64,000 nt of DNA from Pithys albifrons albifrons (lineage: Eukaryota; Chordata; Aves; Passeriformes; Thamnophilidae): assembly GCF_047495875.1 (NCBI RefSeq), contig NC_092461.1:88420931-88484930 (forward strand), read 5' to 3'. A program made the position numbers and the translations under genes. The notes below the pieces were generated by a model. It was given only the letters and a program-made list of their open reading frames with translations, did not search any database and was not told the DNA's origin. This document shows, one piece after another, positions 51,426 through 63,600 of this stretch (position 1 is the stretch's first letter; each line of letters starts with the position of its first letter).

Positions 51426-52900
51426 TGTACAGTGAATTTTCACACTACTAAGCAAATTCTATGATAAGTATAAAAGTATAAGTAAAATAAGAAAATAAGA
51501 ATAACCATAAGTCTTCGGTAAATAAGCATAAACAAAATGAGCATATGTAGAATAAGCATAAACAAAATAAGCATCATAAGCTCTTAGTAAAAAAAACATA
51601 GGCTCCCCCTTCCCCTTCCCCCCATCAGTCTCAAATACATTGAGAACAAAAAGACCACATCATGTAGAAAATGTTTTTTTGAGATTTTCAGATAATATTA
51701 CTTGTCATTGTTTTTTGTAATTCCTAAGTGACCTAAGCAATCAGTTATACACACTAAAATACCAATGAAATCACAAGCTGTATTATTATTAATTGTGGCT
51801 AAGGTGTGATTAAAAGATTTTTTTACATGGTATAAACAGTGAAACTCTCCCATAATCCCTGGATACTGAAAGGATTTACAGTTCAACCATTTTTCCTTTA
51901 CATACTGTATATATGAGAAAAAGGAACAGAAGATGGAGGAAATAAACATTTGAATTTGAGCATTTAGGTAAATATGTAAATAATTTCACTACAGGACAAT
52001 ATAATACCTAATAAAAGTATAAGAAATTACTTAGTTCTGGGAAAATGTACTTTAAATATTATTCCACATCATATTTTTGATCTGCCATTTGGAAAATTGA
52101 ATTGAGCATCTAGTAAAGAATTTATGGGACTATTTTATCACTATCAAAGAATCTTTACTGATACATAATGAATTTGTACCAGATGCATAAACCTTAGTTG
52201 AAAAACTTGGCAAAGATCTCAAACAATTCAATAGTTCAGACTTCATATAACATATCTGGGATCCTTTCAGTGAATCGTGTTTTCTTGCACGTAGTTACAC
52301 TCTTACGAAACATGACACATGCATTTTTCATCGGTCCCAGAAAAATTGATCTCTATTTGTTTTTGTTTCTAAGCAGCTTCAGTACATGCAGAATTAAAAT
52401 TTGGGAGGATCCAACCATTAACAGTTATAACTCAGAACTGAAATGTAAAAAAGGCAAGTTGAGTCCAATAAAAAAAATGGAAGCAAAAAAAAAATATCCA
52501 ATAGATATAAGTACTGTTGCTCTTTAACTGCACAGTCTAACTTAATGACCATGGGAGGAAAAGGACAGAGGAGTGCAAAAGCAGAAACCAGCATTCACAA
52601 AATCTTCTCTATACCAGACATATTTACCTGGTGAAATTTTGATGTTTAGACCAGAGAAAAATCTGAACCATATTACCTACATAACCTATTAAAATAAATT
52701 ACTTTCAATTTTCACCATTGTCTTTAAAACTCCTGCAAATTATAGGCATCTGAACAAGTTATCATCCCAAAATACCTACAGTTAGTGAATTTTAGTAATG
52801 GAGTGCTAGATTGCTCAGACACCCTCTAAGGTTCTTCAGTTGTAGGCTGTCTTTGAGTCTCACTATGTCAGTTCAAAGCAATGATGTATTTACCAGCTGA
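51426..52900. other. Non-coding, with a 30-bp tandem duplication
   Basis: No gene recognised. The tandem repeat at 51521-51580 sits in an A-rich region just outside the LTR. Confidence 0.5.
51521..51580 (+). repeat. Two-copy 30-bp tandem repeat
   Basis: Both copies start AATAAGCATAAACAAAAT (51521, and 51551 with one change near the end), followed by (G/A)AGCAT. Shorter related AATAAG pieces precede them from about 51487. Confidence 0.9.
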
Positions 52901-52968
52901 AGAGGGGAGAGGAGAAGGGGAAAGGGGAGGGATAGGGGAGGGATAGGAGAGGGATAGGGGAAGGAGAA
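52901..52968 (+). repeat. G/A-rich tract with GGGATAGGGGA units
   Basis: Almost pure purine apart from T in the repeated GGGATAGGGGA-like unit (three copies near 52928-52960). Several G runs of 3-4 give quadruplex potential. It abuts the CR1 fragment that follows. Confidence 0.88.
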
Positions 52969-52982
52969 TTTTTCAGAATACA

Positions 52983-53155
52983 TGGTGATCATCTACAGCT
53001 TCAGGGCTGACCAAAAGTTACAGCATGTTGTTGAGGGCATTGTTCAAATGCCTCTTAAACACTGACAGGCTTGGGGCATCAACCACCTCCCTAGGAAGTA
53101 AAAGAGCAAAAAAGCTCCAATTCTGTACAGTTATAAAAAATGAAAGGACTGCTTG
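52983..53155 (-). mobile_element. CR1 fragment with ORF2 stop region
   Basis: The plus strand reads GATCATCTACAGCTTCAGGG, CTGACCAAAAGTTACAGCAT, ATTGTTCAAATGCCTCTTAA and ACACTGACAGGCTTGGGGCA. Read on the minus strand, 53103-53018 encodes LPREVVDAPSLSVFKRHLNN and ends near the normal ORF2 stop, as in CR1 ORF2. It is limited to about 170 bp. The next 420 bp up to 53577 are unassigned. Confidence 0.88.
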
Positions 53156-53577
53156 TGTAAAACTGCAGCAGAATAGTATATGATTGATTCTAAGCAATAT
53201 AAAAGTTTTCACCTCAAGTGCCAGTGATGAATCATGCTGAGCCTGGCCTGGGCTTCCCATCTGTATGCAGAGAAGAGAGCATGTTCCCTGTTCTGTAGAG
53301 CTCTTGTGTTGTTTCATCAGAGATCTGGCCTCAGACATGGAGGAAAGACAGAGCTGTGAACCTTGTCAGATTTGTATCTCCTGATGCTGAGCTCATACAC
53401 CATGTACTGTCTTGAGGCAGACAAGGCTTGTTGTTATACAAGAGATGTCTGTCAAAGGACAGGAATCAGAAGACAAAACTGTCTCTCATGTTAACACTGT
53501 AACCTCTGATTTTTATTCAGCGTTTCTAGATATGTGCAGGAAAAACACATTACAGATTTTGGTATATTGGATTAGCA

Positions 53578-54214
53578 TGTCAAGGTTTTGATAGCAGGCA
53601 GGCTATAGGGGTGGCTTCTGTGAAATACTGCCAGAAGCTTTCCCTATGACCAATGCAGCCAGTGCTATCCAATTCCAAGACTGACCTGCTGCTGGCCAAG
53701 ACTGAGCCCAACAGCAACAGCGGTAGCATTTCTGGGATAACATAGCTAAGAAGGGAGGAAACTGCTGTGCAACAGCAATCTCAGCTGGAGAGAAGAGTGA
53801 GAATGTGTGAGATAAACAGATTCCCCTGCAGCCCATGGAGCAACCCACACAGGAGCACATGCATGCCCAAACGACGCTATGACCCCATGGGGAGCCCATG
53901 CTGGTGTAGGCTCCTAGTAGGCTGTAAATGGGGAATTAGGCTGAGCCTGGGAAGAAGGGAGGGAAGGAAGAAATTGTTTTTAAGATTTGGGTTTTCTCAT
54001 TACTTAGTCCTATTTGATTGGTATAAGTTAAACTAATTTTTTTTCCAAAGTTTGTTTAGCCTGTGATGGTAAATGATGAGTGATCTCTCCCTGTCCTTAC
54101 GTCAGCCCCTACAAGGTTTTCATGATATTTTTCTCCCCCTGTCCAGTTGAGAAGAGGGAGTGATAGAGCAGCTTCAGTGGGCACATGGCATTCAGCCAGT
54201 ATCAACCCATCACA
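53578..54214 (+). mobile_element. Solo LTR, family B copy 3 (plus)
   Basis: A 637-bp LTR starting TGTCAAGGTTTTGATAGCAG and ending CAGTATCAACCCATCACA. Landmarks shared with the other family B copies are GGTGGCTTCTGTGAAATACT, CTGCTGCTGGCCAAGACTGA, ACAGATTCCCCTGCAGCCCA, TGAGTGATCTCTCCCTGTCC and AGTTGAGAAGAGGGAGTGAT. TTTGATTGGTATAAGTTAAA is where other members have an AATAAA signal; here it is mutated. No target-site duplication was found. It is shorter than copy 1 because several of the repeated GGAGC/CCCA units are absent. Confidence 0.9.
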
Positions 54215-55740
54215 GTCCTATTAAAATCGCAACAGTTGCACAGAATTAGTATACTATGCATTTTATAGAAAACACACACATGCAGATAACAAAAAGAATA
54301 CAGTCCCTCTTCCTGGAAGAAAGCAATTAAATATGCTAATTCTGCAGTTAGCTTTACAGAGACAAATCCTGAAAAAGAAAAGTAGAAAATCTGTTTGAAG
54401 TCCACAGCACTCCTTGCACCTGTGCAATTTCAGCCATCTCAAACTTGCTGCAGGTTAAGGGTGTAGACTAAAGAGACTTCACAAGGCACTGTAACATCAC
54501 AAAAGGGATAATGTTTAGCAACGTGACAAGGAACAACAGAGTAGGATTTGGATGAGAGAGAAGACTGATTATTGCATTAGGTGTTATAAGCCAAAGGAAT
54601 AGTACACATAGGCAAAATGTAATGATCCCAAGAAGAAAAGACAGAAGATGAAAGCCCAGGGCACAGGAGATAATCTTGACAAAACGAACATGTGAACCAT
54701 GCGCTGGGATACTATAGTACAACAATGTCAAGAGTAGAAAGAGAAATGCAAAGCTCAAGTTGACTGGTAAAGCTGTAAAAGGCCTGGAGGGGGCCTAAGA
54801 AGTGAGCTACCAGTCTAGGCAGAAGGGGAACAAGTGATGGAGAAAGACTGCTAGGCACTGTTTGCATAAGGATGCTGCTGTCAGAAACTGTGGGAAAGGG
54901 GACGGAGCCTGCAGGGGAACCGTAGCAGATCACATCAGGTTGTGATATTGTTTCTAATGTTTTCTTCATTACTATGATAAAGCAGCAGCAGCATCAGAAT
55001 TGCTGAGGATAAACATGAAGGACAATAGCATGTTACTGACTCTGTAATGGATCTAATGGACCACTTATCAGTCAAAGTAACATCAGGAGAAAAACAATCC
55101 CTTAATCATACTCTTGTTCCTCCCAGTATCCTCTCTTGTATCCACCAAAGTGCACAACTCAACATAGTTTTGATTTAGCTTTACATAACTTATCTCCCAA
55201 ACACAACACAAACAACCAAACCCAATTTTTTAAGAATTGAAAGGTGCACAACATAGTCACAATGCAAATAAAAGTCACAGCAGTGATCAAAAGAAAGCTT
55301 TTGAAGTGGAAGAAAAGTCAACTTTCTACCCCTTCAAATGCTTCTTGAAGCTGAAATTCATGATCCAGGTTAATGTAATGATAAATGTTTTCAATATACA
55401 GCTTACAGTGTGATGGAACTAAAAGAATATTTGAAAACATACTTTAAAAAGAGCTAAGACATAAAATGCTTCTGGTGACCTCTCTTTCACAATTTTACTC
55501 AGAATAGAAAAGGAATAAAGATTATAACAGAAGAGACAACAGAAATATGTTTTTCCTCAAAAGGTCATTATGGTATTTTGTTACAGTTTTATACAGAAGC
55601 AATTCCCTAAGCAAATAGTAAGTTCTTTATGTCAGCTCCATAGCAAATTGAATTGAAGTTCTTTCTGTAAATGTAGTTTTTCACACTAAGTCAATTAATT
55701 AAAAACATGGTTGAAAAGTTTCATTAGGAATGAAAACCAT
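54215..55740. other. Non-coding, with an unassigned G+C-richer block
   Basis: No gene recognised. The block 54640-54970 is purine-rich and richer in G+C than its surroundings (for example GGCCTGGAGGGGGCCTAAG and AAAGGGGACGGAGCCTGCAG) and may be an unrecognised old repeat. Its minus-strand frames are hydrophobic by composition only. Confidence 0.45.
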
Positions 55741-55746
55741 TTACAG

Positions 55747-56027
55747 TGCCGTCTGTCGAACAGCTTACACTTGCAAGCTGGGCTCGGCCCAAAAAATGTT
55801 ACCACAAACCACACTAAGTTAGGTATTTGCATTGCTTTATTGACATTGACACCTCCCATTACTAGCTAATGTTCAGTATCTGTGCCATGAAATTTTACTT
55901 TTGCTACCAACTGTAGCTGAAAGCTTTTCATTCTTAATTCATGTAATAATGAATAAATTTATAATCTAAATTTCATAAAGTGAAAACAATGTCTAATGCC
56001 AGGACACTAACAGATGGTCAGATTTCA
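55747..56027 (-). mobile_element. Small solo LTR, 281 bp, with 6-bp target-site duplication
   Basis: Read on the minus strand the element runs from TGAAATCTGACC to TTCGACAGACGGCA. It is flanked by TTACAG at 55741-55746 and 56028-56033. An AATAAA signal lies on the minus strand (55841-55836), about 90 nt before the 3' end, as expected for R and U5. The U5 part is CpG-containing (GGGCCGAGCCC), unlike the AT-rich flank. Terminal bases are TG...CA with an imperfect inverted repeat. The short length and 6-bp duplication fit a small retroviral LTR, but the family is not recognised and no good TATA box is certain. Confidence 0.6.
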
Positions 56028-56033
56028 TTACAG

Positions 56034-56767
56034 CAATGTAGGCTGTTAACTGCTCTTAGCTCTCTGCTCTCAGACATGATCTTTCCTTTGCTACTTCACA
56101 GCAGAAGCAAATACAATGCAGCTGGTCAGCCTAGTCAGCCACTCACAGGCTAACACAGCATCTGAAGGCCCAACAATCTAGCTAGAAACTGAAAGCCAAA
56201 AGGTAATGTGAAACACATTTTACCAAGTGGTAAAAAGAATACTCAGCAGAGTGGACTGAAGTTCATTTGTTCATTTCAAGTGCAGTAGATTGTACTAATA
56301 ACTGTCACAAGGAGGGAAGTGGCTCTAGTACAAAATGAAGGGTAGCATAAGTATTGTCTTTCTCCATACATGCTGAATCCTATAAAATTCAAAGTACTCT
56401 GTGGTAATATTACACTCAGACTGGAAATCCCAATACCAACATTTGTAAAACAAGCAGGGTGCTCTCCAGGAGTAAAACAGGTGTTTGAGAGATGAAAGCA
56501 CCTTAGACAACTGCAGCTAGAGTTCAAAAACCTACTGCCAGGAAATAAATAATTCTACGGAAACAGGAGGAGACAACTTGGTAGGAAGAGAGGAATGAGT
56601 GAAAGCTATGTGTGGCATAATTCGTAGGAAGCCCAAAGAAAGGTTTTAGTACTGCCACAAAGGGAAGAGACCAAGATGTGGACTGCAGAGTCTTTGGGTT
56701 CTGGGGGAATACACTCATGGTTCACAATGCAATGTTGCACATTTAATTTATGACAGATAATCCACTC
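56034..56767. other. Non-coding, unassigned
   Basis: About 730 bp between two LTRs. No gene or known repeat recognised. Confidence 0.5.
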
Positions 56768-56772
56768 CTTTG
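56768..56772. repeat. Target-site duplication, left copy
   Basis: CTTTG directly before the LTR. The identical pentamer follows it at 57675-57679. Confidence 0.9.
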
Positions 56773-57674
56773 TGTCTTAGTTTGAGGGAAGAAACTGAAA
56801 TGTTTACCAAAAAGCAGAGGAGAAGATTCCTCCACAACAATCATGTCACTCTTTATTAAATTTAAGGAAAGGAACTTTAATTAGAAAATGGATAAAAGAA
56901 GGATAACTATTCTTAACTACTGCATACATATATATATATATGTGTAGATACAGATATAACTATAAACAGACCAGAGCAAATTCCTCTCCCAACACCACAA
57001 GTAAAAAACAAACAAACAAACAAAAAAAACCAAAAAACAAACAAACAAAAAAACCAACCCAAAAGAGAGCAACTCCCAAAACAGTAGGTTCCTCCTGGAG
57101 AAGTTATATTTATGGACAGAGACAGTGTCACACCTGGGCTAGCTGCAGGGTGAGTTCTCAGTCTTTGCAGAGATGAGCAGTGTGCACTCAGATGAATTCT
57201 CTCTCTCTCGCTCTCTCTCTCTGTCCTTTGTCCCAAACAAAGAAGGAAAGATGGAAGTGGAAGGATGATGATAGTTCCCAGGAAAAAAAACAGCTGTGAC
57301 TCCTCTTTCTCAGGTCGCTGCCGCGGTGGGGCAGGCGGTCATAACACTGCCAGCAACGGTGAGGCCGGAACAGTGACCGGGACCCCAGTGCCAAAACCAG
57401 GAGCAACAGCAGTGGCAGGAAAAACTGGCTTACTCCACGGTAGCAGCAAGGAGCAGGAGCAACGGCTTCTCTCACACAGCAGCACACACACAGCCAGAGC
57501 TGTGTGTAGTCCCCAAGAACAAAAGAGACAGTCCAAGCCCGCTTCCCATCACACCTTTCCCCAGTCTCCGCCACCCAAAACGATCAAGAAGGAATTAGTA
57601 GTAGTTAACTACTTCTTTTGTTAACTAATGGCATGGGGAGTTACTGGCAGTGAATTTACATCAAAACTACAACA
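56773..57674 (-). mobile_element. Solo LTR, 902 bp, with 5-bp target-site duplication
   Basis: The element begins TGTCTTAGTTTGAGG and ends AAAACTACAACA (TGT...ACA). CTTTG lies directly before it (56768-56772) and directly after it (57675-57679). On the minus strand a CATAAATATAAC box near 57104-57114 and AATAAA (56857-56852) give orientation. Inside are a TA run (56924-56941), an AAAC-rich tract (57005-57056) and a TC run (about 57200-57222). U3, around 57310-57440, is CpG-rich compared with anything else in the window. Open frames of 119 and 128 codons here arise from low A+T content. A 5-bp duplication fits an ERVL-type or similar origin; the family is not recognised. Confidence 0.9.
57005..57056 (+). 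repeat. (AAAC)n-rich tract in LTR
   Basis: AAAC units with A-run interruptions, inside the 56.8-kb LTR. Confidence 0.9.
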
Positions 57675-57679
57675 CTTTG

Positions 57680-60600
57680 TTTCTACATACTCTGCATAAA
57701 CCCCAGTTTGATGACAATTGCTGCTGTTCCAGCTGATGTAACCTGTTCTTGCTATTTGATTCATTTTAGTACAATTGGTTATTCCTATTACTTTTGCTCA
57801 GATCAACTTTCTAGTCCTTATTTAAAGAAAAAGCTACTTGCTGAACCATGTCTTAAAGAGTAAGTTTGATATTTTTTCTGTTCTATTTGTGTGGTAATTC
57901 ATCCTATAAACAGAAGTATGTTGGGGGGAGAGTTGACAAATCATTCTGTCATTTTAATTTTAGTAAGACTTATTTTACCAGACCTATTACTGAACACTTC
58001 ACCCTCCATCTGTGTGATTTCTGTATTAAATATCGCCAATTTCACATAGGTGTCATACAAAGCTGCATTGAAATTATCATTTCTTGCACTTTACTGATGC
58101 CTACAAGGGACTCTTTTACCCACTCCTTCCACACCACTTTTACAAGAAATACATGCCCTAATTCCATACAATTGCTTCTGCCCTTTTCCATTCCAACTGT
58201 TTTTTCTCACAGTCACCAAGGAATACACTAAGATTACTTAATTGGCTTAAATGAACCAGCTGCTCTCTACTGCTATCTGAAGGGGAAAGAATAGGGCCAA
58301 AAATGGTTGAGAATTACTTGTTCTGTTCAATGGCTCTGAATTGTTTTAGTACAATTATTAAAGACAAAAGGTACTTTTTTTTCCCTACTTGCTTTAGCTA
58401 ATATTTTTCTGCTTCTGCTGTAGGTTTTGGTTTTGTTATTTTGTTTTAATTAGATAGTTATAACAATCCACATTTATAAAGTGCATTCTCTTTCACTGAA
58501 GTCTTCTCAAGCTACTATTTTTCTACTGAATTATCATAAAAGTTACAGAAAAAAACTTTCTAGCTTTTTTGCGGGAAATGTCAAGTACTGTATTAATAGC
58601 ATGCTTATGGTTCTCTTCCTGATGGCAAAGTTTCTGTTGGTTTATTCTTAGCCATTCATTACATCTTATTAAGTTTTGGGTTTTTTTAAGGATTACTGTT
58701 TATCCTTGAAATTCTATTTATTATATTGAGGATTCTTTACAGAAAAAACCACAGGAGGATACAACAGCACCAAAGCATATTGGTCTGTGGCTCCCTTTAG
58801 GCATGCCATTTGTTTTTCAATGCAGCGGAGTAAGCCGTATATTATGTTCTTGCCTCTTTAAGCTCCCAAGTGCTCAAAAAATTTGTTAAAGAATTCTCAG
58901 GGCTCAGATCTCTGCACAAAGAAGCTATTTTTATTTATTTCCTTTCCATCTGACAGATGAAAATACAATGCAATGTGACTAAATCCTTATAGATCCTGAG
59001 TTAAAACTGCTTCTGCCAACCTTTTTGACTGAGTAATCAAACTCAGGCTAAAGCTCATATTTTCAATTGAACTGTGAAAACAATGCATGAAGAAATGTCA
59101 GGAACAGGCTTCACTAAGGTAGAAGAGCACTGACTAAAGACAATTGCTTACTATAATTTCAGCTAAATACCACATTTTCAGGTTAAGCAGCAGGAACACC
59201 AAAATATCAACAGTGTATGTTGGATGTCCTCTAATTTTTGTCCAGAGGTTAACATTATTCTGTAGCCCATGGAGGAGCTCCCCAGCTCACCTCCTCTCTG
59301 CCACTTTGCTTCCCTGTCAGAGCACAGTGCAAACAGAGCTAAAAAGAGAAAGAATCAGGAGTACTTCTGCTGTACAAAATAAATTAAGTCATAAGGATAT
59401 TAATGATATTACTAATTTATTTAACACATACATTGAATTCAGATCTGTTACCATTTATCAGTTATATATTGCCTAGGGCCATTAGTCTGCTGATAGCTTG
59501 TTCTTCTTTCTCCTTGTTTTTTTTCTCAATTTAATTTCACTTTCGTTTTTCTCTCCTCTCCTCTACTTCATTTGGGACTGAACAACTTAAAACATGAATG
59601 CTCTGGTTTGTGACAGTCAATATACTGTCACCTTACAACCTTTACAATGTCAGATGCCAAATTTTAAAGCAGAAACAGGTTTTATTGGCAGCTTTTAAAT
59701 ATTCTACACTGTAAAAATAATTCCTTTCTGAAAAACAACTGTGAGAAAATAAATTTTCACTAGCAGCTGGTCTTCTTGACCACCTAAATAACCCTCCTCA
59801 AGGAGAGGAAACATACGTATGTATATACTGAGCTACTACTGACTGGTCATTCCTTACCGTGGGACTTTCATCAGGTAAGATGGAAATAACTGTGAAGAGA
59901 TCCATGCCAAGAAAGGCAAAACAGCAAATGCCACCCTTAATCCCTGCAGCTTTCAATATCTTTTTCATGTTCAGAAATCTGCAGAATAAATGGTCACCTG
60001 GATATATAGCTCAGTCTTCAGTTACAGGCTATTCATTTCCCTCAAGGGCTATTGTATGGTGACCTTGAATGTTGTTCAGCCTGGGAGTCCTGAATGGCAT
60101 GCAGTACACAGCCAAAATGGTAAAAAGTGCAGAGGATTGGCATATTCAGGGGAAACAATTGAAACCAGCTCAGACCCACCTCCTCCTCCTCCATTTAATT
60201 AGACATTACTCTATAGGCACTGTTGCCATACCAAGTGGGATCACACTTCTGCACAGAAATGTTTGCAATTCACTAAATTGTGATTACTCTAGTAAGCCAA
60301 ACTACAGAAGAAAACATTGATGGATAGGTGCCTCTACCCTAGCTAACAGTTTTCTCTTGGATGGAAAATGGAATTTAAACTGCATAACAGAAAGAAAAAA
60401 GTCAAAGGATTGAAAAGTAGAAAATTAAGAAAAGGTGTGCAAAGGCACATAAAATAGAACACAGTGAAAGTAAATAATAAGCATCTGAATACAATCAGAA
60501 AGGGTAAGGGAGCACAGCACCATCAGAGATTCTGAAAAGGGAATGTCTGAGCAGCCTACCCCTTTTTCTGCCACATGAATGCTCTGTTAACCAAAAGCTG

Positions 60601-63600
60601 AAGGATATTAACTTTTCTCCCTAGTCTTATTTCCTTCAGCAAATAAATGTGAATGCAGCACCACTCCTTTTAAGAAAGTACTTCCCTCAGAGAGTTTCTT
60701 ATATCTTTCTCCTGAGCACCTGCAAAGTTTCAGTTTCTTTAAAGATAGTAACTTTTGGACCAACCTTTCAGTGTTTGCTTTCTCTCTGCTACTTTTACAT
60801 CTGCTTCCTCTTAGCCCCTCCTTCTTGTTGTCCTCTTCTTTATCTTCTTATGTTGATTCCACTACTCCTACGTCTTGCTCATTGTGCTTTAACCCAGTAC
60901 TATCAACTTTTCTTGAGGCACACACACACACACTTCTGACAGCAGCAAGAATCGACTGCCTATTCGACCTCGAGGAACAGAGTTTTATGTAGTATTAACT
61001 TTAAAAGGGAATCAGAACACAGACATTAAAACAATTCTTTGAGAAGTTTTCTTTTTCAATTAAATGGAAGGTTAATGAAGATAACATTAGAAGGAAACAT
61101 GCTGAAAACGAAAACAGTTCACTGAGTTCTGATTATTGCTTTTTATGCAGCTTATCCCTTCTGAGCAGAATAATTAAGCTAAGAGGACTATGGCTAATAA
61201 AATGTCTGTGATTCAGTTCAAGAAAAAAACAGTGGAAAGAACTAGGCTTCTGCTTCCACTCTTCATTCATGGGAGTGGGGCATTTTTGAATGTGGGCCTA
61301 GAACATGAGAATAAATTAAATCAATAAGAAAAGGCTTATTTTTTAAAGTCTTATCACAGTAAATTCCAAAAATTTAAAATCATCTTGAATGAAAATTTAT
61401 GTACAGCATGTTTCTGAAGGCAGTTGAAATGCTTTGGGAAATGGTGAAGGATTTCCTTTGTTTTATGCTTTAAGTGTCTTAAACAGCAGTCTAGTGACCA
61501 TTGTGTCTTCCTCCTAAACCTTTCACTTCTATTCAACATGTTCAGACATAAATTGGAGTGCCACCATCTCTACACTTTCAAAAATATGCATAATTTCAAT
61601 GATACTGGCTTGTTGGGTTTTCTTTGGATTTACATTATTTTTGGAAGTCATTGCACAGAATGTATTACTTTTACAAAATAGTTCTGATTTTAATCATTAG
61701 CTCTGGGTCTGACATAATGTACAACTTTTGAAATTCACTTAATCCATCTGATGAAGCTGCTCAGAAACAGACTATTTCAGTTCATGGTTGAGAATATATA
61801 ACTTTTCTTCTCTGTTAACTGTAGAGAGCCTAATAAATGTAGGCTAGGGAGATTCCACTGAGGTGCCTACAGCTGGACAATATGTGTACACCTCCTTCTT
61901 TACCCGTTGAATCAGAACAAAAAACTTCTTTTGTCCCTCTCATCTATTTATATATACAATACTCTGGAATAAAAAGTCTTACTATAAAAGTCTTCAGTCT
62001 TGCAGAGATACACACTTAGCTTCACAACTGATATAACTGATCACTAGTACATCTTCTAAAGTCAGGAACACATGGTGGCCAATACAGAGAATTCCTGATC
62101 TTGGGTATTGATTTTCATGGTCTACTTCAACTAACGCAGTTCCCATATGAAGTTTAATATGGGACTTTCTGGCACAATATATGCATGTAACTGTATTGCT
62201 GTCACAGTATTATCATTTTGGTAGATTCAGTTATTCTAGAATTGTCACAAACTTTTACTCACTTGATATTTAGTTATTGCCTTTGTGATTTCAGATAAGA
62301 AATCATGCAGTACTTGAATACAGTCAATTATTAAAATGCAATTCTCTTTCCTCCCAAGATATTAAATGTTATTTTGCATTTGACAAGACCTCAGGCTAGC
62401 TCAGTGATTTCTTTGTACCTGTCCATGCCTGTGATAACAGAAGATTTTTCTGACTGTTTTCTCTACCAGTACTTATGCTGTTGAGGTGGGACCACTTCCA
62501 GATTGGCAGAGACAGCAGGCAAGCATCTGTATAGAGTCCCAGAACAGATGCACTGTTGAATAGAAACTGATATGAAAAAAAATACATAATAAAAATATTA
62601 AACCATCAGATTAAGAACTCTTCCACCTGCCAAGGTTTTGATATATAAATGGAATGTTTAATAGGCTGCACTGATATAATTAATTTATCATAATTATAAA
62701 AGTACACTTAGTTTGTAGCTTCATTTTTTTAATCTGATTTTTCCTGGTAAATTGACATCTCCAGCTGACTTTCATGTTCCCACTTGTAATAACTAAGTCC
62801 TTTAGTCTCTTAACCTTTAAGATCTGAAAGTAAATTCAATTCTTTGTAATCACATAACCTCCAAAATTCTCTTTTCTTCACTAAAATGAAATGTCACTTT
62901 GTTTTTCACTTCAAGCAGTAGAAGAAAAAGTCTAGTAACATATGCAACCTGGTAGGCTCTGCTCTTAAAACAGTTAATCCAACTGGATCTCATGCATACA
63001 TTCCCCTTAGATAGATTTCCCTCATTAACTTAAATAACAGCAGACATAAATCTTGACATAATCTTCTCCCTGAACTTTACTGTCCGTAAAGCATATGGAG
63101 TCTTTTTTGCTAGAGAGAAACTCAGTCATTTTTACACTTCTGGTGTGGATCCAGGGGATTGGATCTGTCTGGCTGGCAGGTGAATCAGCAAAATAACTGT
63201 ACCTCTCTGCCTTTTGTTGAATCTTATCAGATTACCAAGTTTTTAAAGGCCACATAAAAGGTTCACAAAATAAGCCTTAAATTTATAACTGTAGATAAAC
63301 AGGCTGTCAGTCACCATCACTGTCAAAACCCATACGTGGTGACAAATGTGAATCTGATATAATGAACATCACCAAGATCTAATAGCCTCTGTCTTGCAAT
63401 TCATACGCCCAAATCAGGGGTAGTTTAGCTGCTGCAGCCAAACCATTGATTTCCTATTGTAGAACCTTGCTTTGAATTTTGTACCTGCACATATAACTCA
63501 TTTATCATTCCCCTTCCATGTCATTTGTGATAGGAAGCAAAGTTTTTCCTGTTGGAAGAGGGAAGGAATTTATCAGTTTGCTGTGGGGGATGTAAGACAG

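Noticed and set aside
51521..51580. CRISPR-like direct repeats
   Set aside because: Only two adjacent copies without spacers, in A-rich vertebrate DNA. It is a simple tandem duplication.
54468..54969. Membrane-like hydrophobic minus-strand frames
   Set aside because: Hydrophobicity comes from the purine-rich plus strand. There is no family resemblance, and the two frames overlap in different phases.
57188..57624. Overlapping frames of 128 (minus) and 119 (plus) codons
   Set aside because: Both are inside the 56.8-kb LTR, rest on low-complexity and CpG-rich sequence, and overlap on opposite strands.
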